Shown: positions 1-10,528 of the stretch, piece by piece
Layout: every line of letters starts with the position of its first letter
Position numbering within the stretch: position 1 is the first letter of the stretch
Assembly (NCBI GenBank): GCA_002286855.1
Contig: NRSV01000062.1
Location: 96,172-160,171 of the forward strand
Length of the DNA stretch: 64,000 bases
Origin: Bipolaris cookei
Lineage: Eukaryota; Ascomycota; Dothideomycetes; Pleosporales; Pleosporaceae
Direction of reading: 5' to 3'
Made by a program: the position numbers and the translations under genes
Notes under the pieces: generated by a model
What the model saw: the letters and a program-made list of their open reading frames with translations, nothing else
Told to the model about the DNA's origin: nothing
Database searches by the model: none

Positions 1-1403
1 TGGATTAGAGCTACGCGCTTGAGCGTCGTCGTCTTAATACCGCTTGGTGTTGACAGAGGTAGCTTGACTTCACCCCACGCTTCGATTTTGGTCTCAGTTC
101 CTCCTGCAATGACGACATCGTCGTCAGTTGCTGGGGCTTTCCAATTAAACTCTGCGGGGTTGTTGCAGATATGGATATCAGTGGCGGGATCTAACGTCCA
201 TGAATGGGCGAGCGGATATTGTTGAGAGAGCCTTTGGTTATTGAACGCGGAAGAGAAGACGGCATATGCTTCGTGCGAGGAATGATCAGCTAGTGGGTCT
301 CCTGCGTCAATTTCTATCGAATCGGAGTCTGACGCTTTACTATGCTTGCTGCTGTCCCTGGTCTTGTACTTCTTAAAACGTCGGTTCTTTTCCCGAATCT
401 TGTTTAGTACTCCGCGACTATCCTTAGTCTCAAAGTCAGCAATCTTCTTGGCTTTTTCAGGGTCTACAACGAATCCTCGTTGCTGGAGTGCTGTATCGAT
501 ATATGGGCATTGGCCCCAGAAATGATTGTCGCCACACAGGCAGGGCTTTGCTGGCTTATTTTCATTGTCTCTTGATCGTTTCTTATTGTTGTATGGAGAT
601 GGCTGGCCATTGATCGTAGCTCCAAAGGTGCCTCCATGAATATTTGCCTTTCTTGAGTAGGTAGTGCGATGATACCGCAGGTATTCGGCGAGCACGGTAG
701 AGAGCTGAGATTGTTGAGGTATTGGCTTGCTGCGATCCGAGTTCCAGATTTCCTCAGCTTTGAATATATCGAGTGAAGCACTGGCAGCGTATGCAGCGTC
801 AACTTGCTTGATTGCTCGGATAAGATCCTTGTGTGCTCGAAAGCCGTGTACTTCAGGTAGATCGAGCTGCTTTGCTCTACTGTATGCTGTGAGAAACTCA
901 TTGCACCAGTCTTCAATATTTGATCGTCGAGCATGCAAGATCTTTGCTGCTTCGTATTCTTTCTGTACTCGATACTCCATGTCCGAAGTAGTAGGAGAGA
1001 AGAGATCTTGGAGCGTTTTGACTTGGTCGTGGACTGTTGCTTTGTCTTTGATATGATATAGTAATTCCTGCTGTATAGTTTTAGTAATGTGTGCTTCAAC
1101 TTGTCCTAACTTATCTCGAAGACGTCTGTATTCTTTGATCTCCTTGTAGTAGCTACTGCGGTCTTGATTGTATTGCAGTAAGTCTTGCTGGGATGGAAGA
1201 GTTGCAGGCGATCCGTCAGCATTGACTGTAGGCGCTGGTCTAGTAGGCTGAACGGGCTTTTGTAGGGGATTGAGTGGTTGATTGGGATCAATATATTCCC
1301 AAATGTCTCCTGCTTCGGCAATGCGTTTGACGATAAAGATCCAAAGCTCCCAATTGCTTTGTCCTTGCAGGATGATATCTGAACGAACTGCGTGCGTCGA
1401 CAT
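1..1403 (-). CDS. Ty1/copia retrotransposon gag-pol, 5' part (runs off left edge)
   Basis: The minus strand is open from an ATG at 1403 to the window edge (467 codons, no stop), so the 3' part (integrase, reverse transcriptase, RNase H) lies outside. The N-terminal half is Gag-like. A zinc knuckle of form CxCxxxHxxxxC (CLCGDNHFWGQC) is followed by a basic linker. Next comes a protease-like segment, WTLDPATDIHICNN, aligned with the usual D-[ST]-G active site and H-x-C-N motif of fungal copia proteases, and then the copia-typical stretch DVVIAGGTETKIEAWG. The LTR and primer site lie directly upstream in the right order. The open frame suggests a young copy. The active site reads D-P-A rather than D-S/T-G, so activity is uncertain. 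Confidence 0.88.
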   Translation of the reverse strand, partial: MSTHAVRSDIILQGQSNWELWIFIVKRIAEAGDIWEYIDPNQPLNPLQKPVQPTRPAPTVNADGSPATLPSQQDLLQYNQDRSSYYKEIKEYRRLRDKLGQVEAHITKTIQQELLYHIKDKATVHDQVKTLQDLFSPTTSDMEYRVQKEYEAAKILHARRSNIEDWCNEFLTAYSRAKQLDLPEVHGFRAHKDLIRAIKQVDAAYAASASLDIFKAEEIWNSDRSKPIPQQSQLSTVLAEYLRYHRTTYSRKANIHGGTFGATINGQPSPYNNKKRSRDNENKPAKPCLCGDNHFWGQCPYIDTALQQRGFVVDPEKAKKIADFETKDSRGVLNKIREKNRRFKKYKTRDSSKHSKASDSDSIEIDAGDPLADHSSHEAYAVFSSAFNNQRLSQQYPLAHSWTLDPATDIHICNNPAEFNWKAPATDDDVVIAGGTETKIEAWGEVKLPLSTPSGIKTTTLKRVALI

Positions 1404-1450
1404 GATGGGATAGGTAGGTAGTCAATTGATTGAGTGAATATGCGGATTAG

Positions 1451-1464
1451 GCCGGGCTCATAAC
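1451..1464 (-). promoter_or_regulatory. Primer binding site complementary to an initiator-tRNA-Met half
   Basis: Directly next to the LTR inner end, the minus strand reads GTTATGAGCCCGGC. This is the complement of the anticodon-stem region of eukaryotic initiator tRNA-Met, whose cleaved 5' half primes copia-type elements (established for Drosophila copia). Its position, with no spacer between LTR and site, supports the call. Confidence 0.7.
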
Positions 1465-1591
1465 TGTAAGCAGTTGTGAATGTAAGAAGTATTGTGTATT
1501 GTGATGTGTATCATGATAGGAGCAAGTTTAAATACAGCGTTATTAGTCAGTGGGCAACCACGTGACTATACATGGTACTTCTGGGCTTACA
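1465..1591 (-). repeat. 5' LTR of the copia element (127 bp)
   Basis: A 127-bp sequence bounded by TGTAAGC and its inverse GCTTACA. A second copy of identical length lies at 5308-5434 and shares long identical blocks, such as the end around CCACGTGACTATACATGG. The gag-pol start lies 62 bp inside it on the minus strand, so this is the 5' LTR; the 3' LTR must lie left of the window. Confidence 0.85.
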
Positions 1592-2429
1592 TGATACATA
1601 TCGAGTCGTTCCGATATTGAATCTTGTTGTGGTTGGCCGTGAAGAAGGCTGCGTTACCTTTGTAATTCGTCACAATCTTCGATGTGGTTGGGTTAGATCG
1701 ATTCATAGATTGCTGGGATAATATCATCTCTCACTGATTTACCATGGCACGCTGAAGTTTGGGATGCATCTTACTGTATGACTACTAGTGTGTCTTGGCA
1801 GACGGAACAAAGACAGAACTGAGTAACATCCCTCCCTGGGTCACGCAAGTCCCCTCGTGCCGCAAAAAATCTGCGATTTTAGTATCTTAAAACTCGCGCA
1901 ATCGCTATTATTGCACCGTAATAATGAAATGTTTATTCTTAAGGTTTTTCTCTGCAAACTTAGGGGGGCGATTAGAAAGTTACAGCGTGTTTAGTCCTGT
2001 CGTCGCCCCTTCCGTATCGGCCACTGTAATGTTGATTGGCTTCACACCCCTGTCATAGCACGATATATGCAAGATTTCTACATACTAGAGAGATTAAATG
2101 ATAACGCAGTTAACAGAAAATACATTCCTATATCTACTTGATATCTTGTCTTTGAATAAGTCGTATTCCGGATTTATCCGAGTTCTGCCCGTGATCCTGT
2201 TCCATTAGCTTGTAATTTTGGCGTGCTTATGTGATAGCGCATTAGTTCATGCTAAGTCGGATTAGGCCAAAGTGTGGCGTTCAGTTCTCGAAGCATCCAT
2301 CTGATCACGTGCTGATCTATTTCTGGCATCAGAGCGAGTTCCTTTGTCTTCTGGGCGGCGTGGTAGGGAAGGTGAGTGTCTGTCGTGATGGCCTTAGTGG
2401 CAGTACTCACAACACCACGATCGTAGACA
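1592..2429. other. Intergenic, no gene seen
   Basis: Flank between the copia LTR and the transposase relic. No convincing coding frame and no terminal inverted repeats for the neighbouring transposase were found. Confidence 0.5.
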
Positions 2430-4162
2430 TGGCCCCATCAAGGCATATGTTGACACAAGCCATTTCGTTGGATGCACCAACAACTACTTCCCCATTGCAG
2501 GATGATGCTATTCCGTACCATACTCTGTACTACCGCAGGCGTGGGCGACCCTCTATGCAAGAGAAGGCCCAAGGCCAGCAGTATCTCACCCCAGACGAAG
2601 AGAAAGCCCTTGTCGAGTATCTTTTGCTGATGTCTGAACTTGTACAGCCCGTCCGAATCAAGTATATACCCTCGCTAGCCTTTAGCCTCGCACGCCGACG
2701 GACGACGACGACTGGCAAGCCCATCAAGCTCCCAGGCAAGAACTGGGCTCGGTCTTTGAGAAACGCAACCCTAGACTAAAAGGGAGGAAAGTGAAGGCAA
2801 TAGACTGGAAACGGCATGAACGGAATATCTATACCAAGGTTACACACTGGTTTGAGGTAATCAAGGGAGTTCTACAGGACCCGAGGGTACGGCCTGAGAA
2901 TGTATATAACATGGACGAGACGGGCGTCATGCTAAACATGCTTGGCTCGGTTAAAGTCCTAGTAGGTAAAGATGACCTCCGTGACTATAGAGGAGCAGGT
3001 GTCAAGCGCACCCAGGGAACTGCTATTGAGTGCATTAGTGCTGATTGCAGGTCACTGCTGCCACTCATTATCTGGCCAGCTTCGACCCATAGGAGTAACT
3101 GGACTACTTTTCCAACCCCTGGCTGGCATTATGGGCACTCGGAGAACGGATATAATGACTCGAAGATCAGCCTAGAGTGGCTTACTCGTGTATTCGATCC
3201 TCAAACAAGTGAGCGAGCTAATGGAAAGCCCCGGGTCCTAATTTGCGGTGGCTTTGGAACACACGAGACGCTGGAAATCCTGGAGTTTTGCTTCGCCAAT
3301 AATATTACTATGTGCCGTCTGCCGTCTCATACCTCACATAAACTACAGCCCTGCGATGTTGGAGTCTTCGGCCCTCTTAAGACAACCTATCGTGACGAGG
3401 TAGAACGGCTCTGTCGGGGAGGGCTAGAAGATGTCAACAAGGAGCACTTTACTTCTGTATATAAGCCTGCTAGGGAAACAGCGATTACCAGGAGGAATAT
3501 CACCGCCGCATGGGCCGCAAGTGGTTTGTTCCCATTCAACCCAGAGAGAGTCCTTCGAAAGATGCCAAAACCACCCTCTAAGATAGCTGCTCCAGACGTG
3601 CTTGCTTGTACACAAGACCAACAAGTAGTGCAAGCACCTGTAACCCCTATAACTCCAGTAACGAAAGAGGCTGTAATGTCTTTGCACAACTTAATTAATT
3701 AAACAGGATGCGCATGTACTGGACGAGCGGAGCGAACAACGCCTGCAGAAGTACGTACAGAAGCTCGCGAGTGCAGCGTAGATATTCCTTGCAAAGCAGA
3801 CGCTTCTTCAAGATCAAAATAAGTTTTTGACGAAGTTCAGTAAGGAAGCTCAAGTTCGGCGATCGACCAGGTCTATTGTCTTAGGGAAAGCGAAAGTGAT
3901 GAGTTTCGAGGACCTTGAAGAGGCACGAGCCAAGCGTGCTAAGAAAGAAGAGAAAGCGTTGGCTGCTAAGGTTCCTAAGAAACGAGGGCGTAAGCCTAAG
4001 AGATCTGCTAAAGTACCTGTGGAAGAGGTGACAGAATCAGCAGGTGCAAACCTGCATGGAGAAAGTGAAGAGGCTGACGCTCCAGTGCAAACTGACATGC
4101 CCGGGCTGCGTCAGCCAGAGGTAGGACTGGTATGGAAGGCACCTGTTGCAAAAATGTATTAA
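2430..4162 (+). pseudogene. Decayed pogo/Fot1-type DDE transposase
   Basis: Begins with a basic N-terminal helix-turn-helix segment, continues through a DDE_1 core (YNMDETG, then LICGGFGTHET, then LQPCDVGVF) and ends in the lysine-rich tail usual for this family (AKRAKKEEKALAAK). It is broken. One base is missing around 2753-2755: the frame before ends at 2779, and the next frame gives SFEKRNPRLKGRK. A second frame change lies near 3700, and a TAG sits in the tail near 3779. The second catalytic aspartate, normally in LILDGHG, reads G (LICGG), so even a repaired frame would lack the DDE triad. No TIR was found. Confidence 0.85.
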
Positions 4163-4451
4163 TGCATTAGTACGCAGTTTGGGTCTAATTAGCTATACCG
4201 ATATATTTGCTCCCAACTGCCAACTACATTCTAGGAGGAGTTATGTGTTATTGGGTCTAGCCCGTAAAAACTCATATTTTCTCATTTTTTACGACGTGTC
4301 ATTAGTTACATAGTTACTAATTAATAATATGTTTACCCCACGATTAAGATTTCACCTATAAGGTAATAAGCTACATCTTGCATATATAAGAAAAGATTAC
4401 TTTCTCAATTACTAATTAAAAGTCTCAAATATACAGTTAAGCAAGACAATC

Positions 4452-5306
4452 ATGACGCAAGGCATTGTGAAACATTCGAAACAGAAAAAAGATAGTTCAA
4501 AGCCTAAAAGGCCATCTCGAAAGAGGTAGGAATACAACAAAGAGCTATCTTGCATCTGCTATGAAGCGCTTCTTCAGGCTATATCGGTTGGCGATAGCGA
4601 TCTTGTTGAGAAAGTACTAGAAATTCCAGGCTTTGATGTTAGGGCGTTGCACACAGCATGTAGTGAAGAAACGGAAAGTACGGTTAAAGTACTCCTTGAC
4701 AGAGGAGCTGATATTGAGGCCAGAGACGATCAAGGCTGGACAGCACTCCACAAAGTAGCTATGAATGGGAGAAGGAAAGTCATAGAGTTGCTTATCAAGC
4801 GCGGAGCCAGAATCGAGGCCAGAGACGATCAAGGCTGGATAGCACTCCATATAGCAGCTATGAATGGGAAAATCAAAACCACGAAGCTGCTTATCGATCT
4901 TGGGTCCGAAATCAAGGCCAGAGACAATCAAGGCTGTACAGCACTCCACAATGCAGCAGCTAAAGGCAAACAAGACACAATCAAAGTGCTGATTGATCAT
5001 GGGGCAAAGATTGAAACGAAGAACAAAACTGGCTGTACTCCGCTTCACGAAGCATGCAATAACAACTATATCTTCGCAGCGAAGGAGCTTATACAAGCGA
5101 AAGCGGACGTAAATGCTGAGAACAACAAGGCAAATACACCACTCCATGTCGCAGCTGCTAAAAACTTCTCTAACATAGCAGATGAGCTACTTGTACAAAA
5201 TACGGACCCTAGCCGAAGGAATAAAAACCGCGAAACTGCACTTGAGGTAGCAACGAAGAAGAAGGCTTGGGATGTAGAAGAACTTCTTTTACCTCCTGTT
5301 ATCTAA
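4452..5306 (+). pseudogene. Ankyrin-repeat protein with an early in-frame TAG
   Basis: A basic N-terminus of 25 codons starts at ATG 4452 and stops at TAG 4527-4529. The same frame then stays open to TAA 5304-5306. It encodes an ankyrin-like start (CYEALLQAISVGDSDLVEKV) and about six ankyrin repeats with typical GADIEARDDQGWTALH cores. Splicing out the stop using the GT at 4526 and the AG at 4577 would shift the frame, so no simple intron rescues it. A C-to-T change (CAG to TAG) explains it. The native stop abuts a solo LTR at 5308. Alternatively, translation could start at a later ATG near 4761, giving a shorter ankyrin protein. Confidence 0.65.
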
Positions 5307-5307
5307 C

Positions 5308-5434
5308 TGTAAGCAGTTGTGGGTGTAGAAAGTATTGTGTATTGTGTAGCACATGATGCTAAGAGCAAGTTTAAATACAGTATTCTTAGTCAGTGGGTAA
5401 CCACGTGACTATACATGGTACTTCTGGGCTTACA
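5308..5434 (-). repeat. Solo copia LTR (127 bp)
   Basis: Same length and termini (TGTAAGC...GCTTACA) as the LTR at 1465-1591, with scattered differences in the middle. No internal retroelement sequence follows on either side, so it is a solo LTR. The flanking 5-mers CTAAC and CAAAC match at four of five positions, consistent with an aged target duplication. It begins one base after the ankyrin stop codon. Confidence 0.85.
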
Positions 5435-5590
5435 CAAACTAATTACTTAACTAGTTAGCAATGAGTAGTGTAGCCATAGGTAGGCAATAGTTTTACGGCG
5501 ATATCTCGTAATTATGCTATTGGGCTAGTTAATGAGGCGTTATTGTAATACAAGAGATATTGCTACTATAAAGCCAACGCTGACTACCAC

Positions 5591-5872
5591 TGTTACAAAG
5601 GTAACAGGAAGGAGGCTCTCCTGGACGCAGGAGGATAGAATGAGGAGGCACGGTTGGTTATGGTGTCACAAAGGTCCACGTCAAAAGGTAATGGATCGTC
5701 GCGGAGCCGGGGGTCACGTGATGCGCCGTCCCGCCAAGCTAGGACATCCCGCCAAGGATGGGATGGCAGTGGATCCCGGGATGGCAGGACTGAACGCAAT
5801 GAGGATATAAGGACGAACAGATTTCATTATTTACTCTCGTTGTGGTCAACTCAAGTTGTAGTTTGTCGTAAC
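5591..5872 (+). repeat. Dispersed LTR-like repeat, copy A
   Basis: Starts TGTTAC...GTAACAGGAAGG and ends with GTTGTGGTCAACTCAAGTTG. The same beginning, a central TCACGTGA box, a GATATAAGGA TATA-like box and the same end recur at 13431-13714 (inverted) and 58044-58357. Length and layout fit a solo LTR of an LTR retroelement. Small open frames inside are not genes. Confidence 0.65.
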
Positions 5873-7295
5873 CCGCCTTTACTTGCGCTTCGTATGGTTT
5901 GGCATTTTTCTTAAGCTCGGACAATAGCATGGCTTCTGTGCATCCGAAAAATTGACGCCTATCCAAATTCTCTAGGTTGCTGGGATGGCACGGGGCTTGT
6001 GGCGGGCTCGTGGAGTCAGTCCAACTGGTCCAGGCTTGTTTGGACTTGACAACTCGTGCGCCTTCCTGAGTCTTCCGCACGCAGAGGTACTATCGACTGC
6101 CATTCAAGCATTTACGTCATAAGACACCTAGACGTATTGGATACAGTATGCTAATATCATACCAATGGAACTTAGTTGGGTCAATTGATGATAACATTGG
6201 CTGGAAGCTGAGTCGAGCCTAGTTTGACTTTAGGAAATGGCGGAAGTAGGCTAGCTATCTGCAATTATGATTATCTGAGCCTTACTATTCTACACCTGGT
6301 GCTTTGCTACGAACAAAGGCCGACATAAACTGAGACAACCTCTTATCTTGCCAACACATCAGTCAATTCCGTTCAGGTAAGCTGATACAAGAAAAGAGTA
6401 TTCCGCTATGTGTGACAGCCACACTGCATGAAGCTTATCCCCTAAATATGCGCAATTAAAATGTAACGGTCAGCATCCAAAAAGGCTAGGCGCATCACTG
6501 CCCTCTTGAGGATGATTGGTTGGGCAGTTGGAGGACTTCTCTGAGCACGGGCAGGTTTAAACAGCCCTCCATCTGTGATTCGCATAAACGCTTGGATTTT
6601 GCATGTCCCTCACGCTAATGCAAGCTGTAGAAGGCAAGGAAATGGACAAGGAAGAGCGATGGTTGCCTTATAGGATCTGGTGGGAGGCCGCCCGTTGTCA
6701 TCGCACCACCATGCCATACCTTGCTGATTGCGATAATTGCAGGGACGAGACGGGCTTACGACTTTGCCTATAGGTTTTAGAACCTTATTCGAATCGGCAT
6801 TTCTATGCATCTTTCCTGAAACGCCGTCACGAGGGGAAATCGGCATCCCGGTGTGCAAGCCTACCTATTCCTTCTTTCTCCTTATCGGTATATCAGTAGG
6901 CAGTGCAGGTCCGTGCATTAGGAGTCCGAAACGGAGGACCTCTGGGGCACCAAGACGTCTTTTGCACCACTTTGTTGGATAATGCAGAAGATTGAGGGGC
7001 GGCGGAGTGGCGTGCTACATTTACTAATGCGCACACCCGTGCCTTTTTCCTTTACTAAGTCTTGCGTACTGGGTACTTTCAGGCAAGCCCCAGGCCGCTC
7101 CAGCAGGCTGAACACCTAGATTGAGGTATGTTTTGGATCCGGTTTGACGAGGCCTCCTATGTTGCTTATGCATGTTCTTCAAGTTCACACCCTTTGGTTC
7201 AACACTGTCCCACTTGCTTCAAGGAGCGGCCAACAAAAAAACAACACGTTGATACCTCAGGCAACCACTCAGCAGGCTGACTCGTGGTCGCAGAC
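5873..7295. other. Intergenic and upstream region of the zinc-finger gene
   Basis: Several short open frames occur on both strands, none with a recognisable motif, good start context or splice partner. It probably includes the promoter and leader of the gene starting at 7296. Confidence 0.5.
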
Positions 7296-10114
7296 ATGTC
7301 CCAATACTACTCTAGCAGAAGCTACCAGCAGCCCTTCAACTCTGCTTCCGACCATATAGAACATCGCTACAATGGCCTAGTACCTCGGCTTCACATCAGC
7401 ACTGCAGGACAGACAGAGCCATGGAATCCGTCACAGCGCCCGCGAAGTGTGCAAGAGATGAGAGAACAGGCATACAGCCCAGCTACGTCGGTACACACCA
7501 CAAAAATTACTCCCGGTACAATGTTAGCAGAGCGAATGATCTACCATCAGTCAGATCTGTCTGCAGCACACAACAGTCTCGGCCTCAGTCTACAGAGTGG
7601 CCCATCTTTGCTCACTCCCAGCTATGGTTCATCTACATTCAACCCAACTACACAAGAAGATTCATGGAGTTTGTTCAATCTCCGAAGCGCTGAAAATAGA
7701 CGGGCACGCGGTGTATCACGCCAATCCAATGTTGAATCGCTGCGCTATCCTCGCAGTGGACTTCATGACAAAGGTGTTGTGCCTTCTGATGAAGGCTACT
7801 TCTCAGTCGAAACAAGCCAATCAGCACTCGGTAACGAGGCTGGATGCTCGAGCCAAGGTTTGCCATTAGAATTCTACAGCCGAATTGAAAACATGAATGT
7901 CGAATCTGTGGCAAGTATTGCAACAGGAGTGTCAACTGTACCCTCGGATCAAAGATCTCGTGTTAGCAGCACGCGTAGCCGTAAGTCAACAAGCAAACCG
8001 ATCAAATGTGACCAGGCTGGGTGTGATGAGACATTCAAATGTAATTCCGAGTACAAGTGAGTAGGTTTCGGCTCCATGAATGCCGACAGTGCTGAATTCC
8101 AAACAGGAAGCATCAGCTCAAACATGAAAAGCCATTCAAATGCGACACACCCAAATGCAAAAGGGCTTCTCAAGGATTTACCACATTGAACGATCTGGAC
8201 AGACACAAGAAGAGTGTTCACCAAGTAGATTTCAACAACAGATCTTACAGGTGTGTAGGCAAAAATTGTAAGAATAAGGAAAAGACATGGCCACGTCTGG
8301 ATAATTTCAAACAGCACGTTCAACGAATGCATCCAGACGAAGATGAGACAGATGTAATTGAAAGGTACGATTCTGTGTTTAGATGTTTGATCTGGCAAAC
8401 TGACGTTGATAGATCGAAGTGGAACCCTGAAAAGCGGCCCTCTTTCATGAATCAAGAGCCTGCAGATGCACACATGGATGCCAACCTGGTGCTGGCTGGT
8501 ATGGATAAGCCCCTCCCACTCAGTCCAACGACGGGTAATTCATCTCCCCTTGACCTTTCAATGAAACGAGACCATGAGGGCTGGTCGTCAGTGGATTTTA
8601 GCCTAAGCCCTACGAAGGATGAACATCAAACAGTTCAATATCCAGGAGATAGTTCTTCTGCAACCCGACTTGTGCGTGTTCCTCGACAGCGTCGTGGCCA
8701 ATGCCGAGCACCAGGGTTGTCATTAGCTCAGCAAACACAAATTCCTCTCCCTGCTGTGTCCACGGATACTGCACCAAGAGAATCGATTCCGCAGGCTCTT
8801 CTGCCTGATATGAGTTACGGGTTCTCCAATGCACCTCAGACAAAGGCCGAGCAACAACGAATGGCACAGAGAAAACCCGCTGCTGGATCTTCCCCTTCGA
8901 GTTCTGTAGAGATTGTTCATATCTTGAATATCCTACACCAAGCGAGTAGTTCAGCAAAACGAGTTGAGACGTTGGCTGAAAACGTACAGCCAGGTTCGGA
9001 CACTCAATCTGAAACTGATGCAGTAGTCCTGAGTAGACGTGATGCGTTGCAAATCCTTAAATTTATCACACAGAGCACAGACGTTGCTCAGGCAGTGCCG
9101 TGTAAGGCAGAGAAAAGTCAGACAACAGGCCTGAGAGTCTGTCCGCGTCCTGGATGTGGGTATGCCGTCAATCGGGATTGTGATTTGCGGAAACATATGA
9201 AACGGCATGAGAAGCCTTATGGCTGCACGTATCCAAGGTGCTATAAGCGCTTTGGCGCGAAATCAGATTGGAAACGCCACGAAAATAGCCAACACTTCCA
9301 GCTTGAGGTGTTTCGATGTGCTTTTGAACTATCTCCCGGTGCGATTTGTGGAGTGTATTCACCTCAAAAGGAAGCATTCGAAATCCACTTAATGACACAT
9401 GGCGTTTCTTCTCCTGAAGCCGCAGAGCTTCTAAACACACGCAGCAAGATTGGGAAGAATTGTCAAGGGTCCTTTTGGTGTGGCTTTTGCAAAGCTATTA
9501 TTGAGCTTAAGACGAAGCTCAATGCAGCATGGGACGAACGGTTCGATCACATAGCAGACCACCTGGAACAAGACAACAACAAAAAGAGCATTGAAGAGTG
9601 GATATGTGTCGAGCAGAACAAAACCAAGAAGGAATCACTCGAGGAAAGGATACGAAATGATAACGAAGATGAAGAGAAGAGAAGGAATAATGAATTCGCA
9701 TCTGTTAGAGAGGAGGGGGATTGCGATAATCCGCTTCCGCCTCCGCCTCCCCCACTAGAACACGGACCTTGGACACCGACATCGACGAGCACAGGCTTAT
9801 CGCAACCATTACCCCCATATTCTGGTAATGAGGGCAACAGAAAGCGATCTGCACCTAACAATGCTGGTGACCTGGATCCAAGAAGCAAGCAAAAGAGGAG
9901 ATTGAACACTTTTTCGGCCAGATATTGTGTATGTCCATGGCACACCACATCCATACTTTATTGTTGATAGCTAATTGTGAAGCAGTGCTCCTGTCAAGGT
10001 GGACCATGCAACTCACTTCAGTCTTCATGCCTAGATTGCAACCATGTATTATGTTGGAATTGTAAGTACATTACAGAGGAATTTACAATGGTAGATTCGA
10101 TAGAACTTTATTAG
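7296..10114 (+). CDS. C2H2 zinc-finger protein, three exons, 903 aa
   Basis: Exons 7296-8056, 8107-9928 and 9986-10114 join to 904 codons in phase. Intron 1 (50 nt, GTGAGT...CAG) splits a zinc finger: after joining, CDQAGC...KKHQLKH has C-x4-C-x12-H-x3-H spacing. Two further fingers follow near residues 268-330. Another set lies near 600-690 (CPRPGCGYAVNRDCDLRKHMKRH, then CTYPRCYKRFGAKSDWKRH). A coiled, acidic, proline-rich region precedes the end. Intron 2 (57 nt, GTATGT...CAG) is inferred because exon 3 then supplies a Cys cluster (CCSCQGGPC...CLDCNHVLCWNC) that resembles the C-termini of fungal finger proteins; unspliced, the protein would end at 9967. Likely a nuclear DNA-binding protein with no specific function recognised. 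The first ATG in frame was chosen. Confidence 0.82.
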
Positions 10115-10528
10115 TGGTGTTGGGCAGAGGTCTGGACATTGATGTGTGGCGCTTTATTTCCCCCTAAAAGGTGACAAGTTCGGCCTTTGTTCTTAGGATT
10201 TCAACATTCTATTTGAAGGCGGCATATCCATATCAAATAATGCTGTGACGCAACGAAGTGGCTCGCTCAATCGGCCAAATTCTGCTACGTACCGCAAGCG
10301 ATGAATACATTGCCAATGATCGACGTAGTTACGTACTGATCTGTGATTGTATCCCGCGCATCGCCGGTCTGTTAGCTTAGCTCATGCAACATGATTCTAC
10401 ACTGCTCATCTTTCCACCACATACTCCCCTTGTTATCGTGTCATCCGAGCTGCATGATGATTCTCAGAAGTAAGATTTGAATATTCTAAATAAATCATGA
10501 AAAAATATATTTATATAAAATCTTGGTG
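10115..10528. other. Intergenic
   Basis: Sequence between the zinc-finger gene and the left TIR of the pogo element; no gene or RNA feature seen. Confidence 0.5.

Noticed and set aside
464..1099. Long minus-strand frame rich in Ser/Lys
   Set aside because: It overlaps the copia gag-pol frame, which has zinc-knuckle and protease motifs; this is a shadow frame.
4526..4577. Intron that would remove the TAG in the ankyrin gene
   Set aside because: GT and AG exist 52 nt apart, but splicing shifts the frame, while reading through keeps ankyrin homology.
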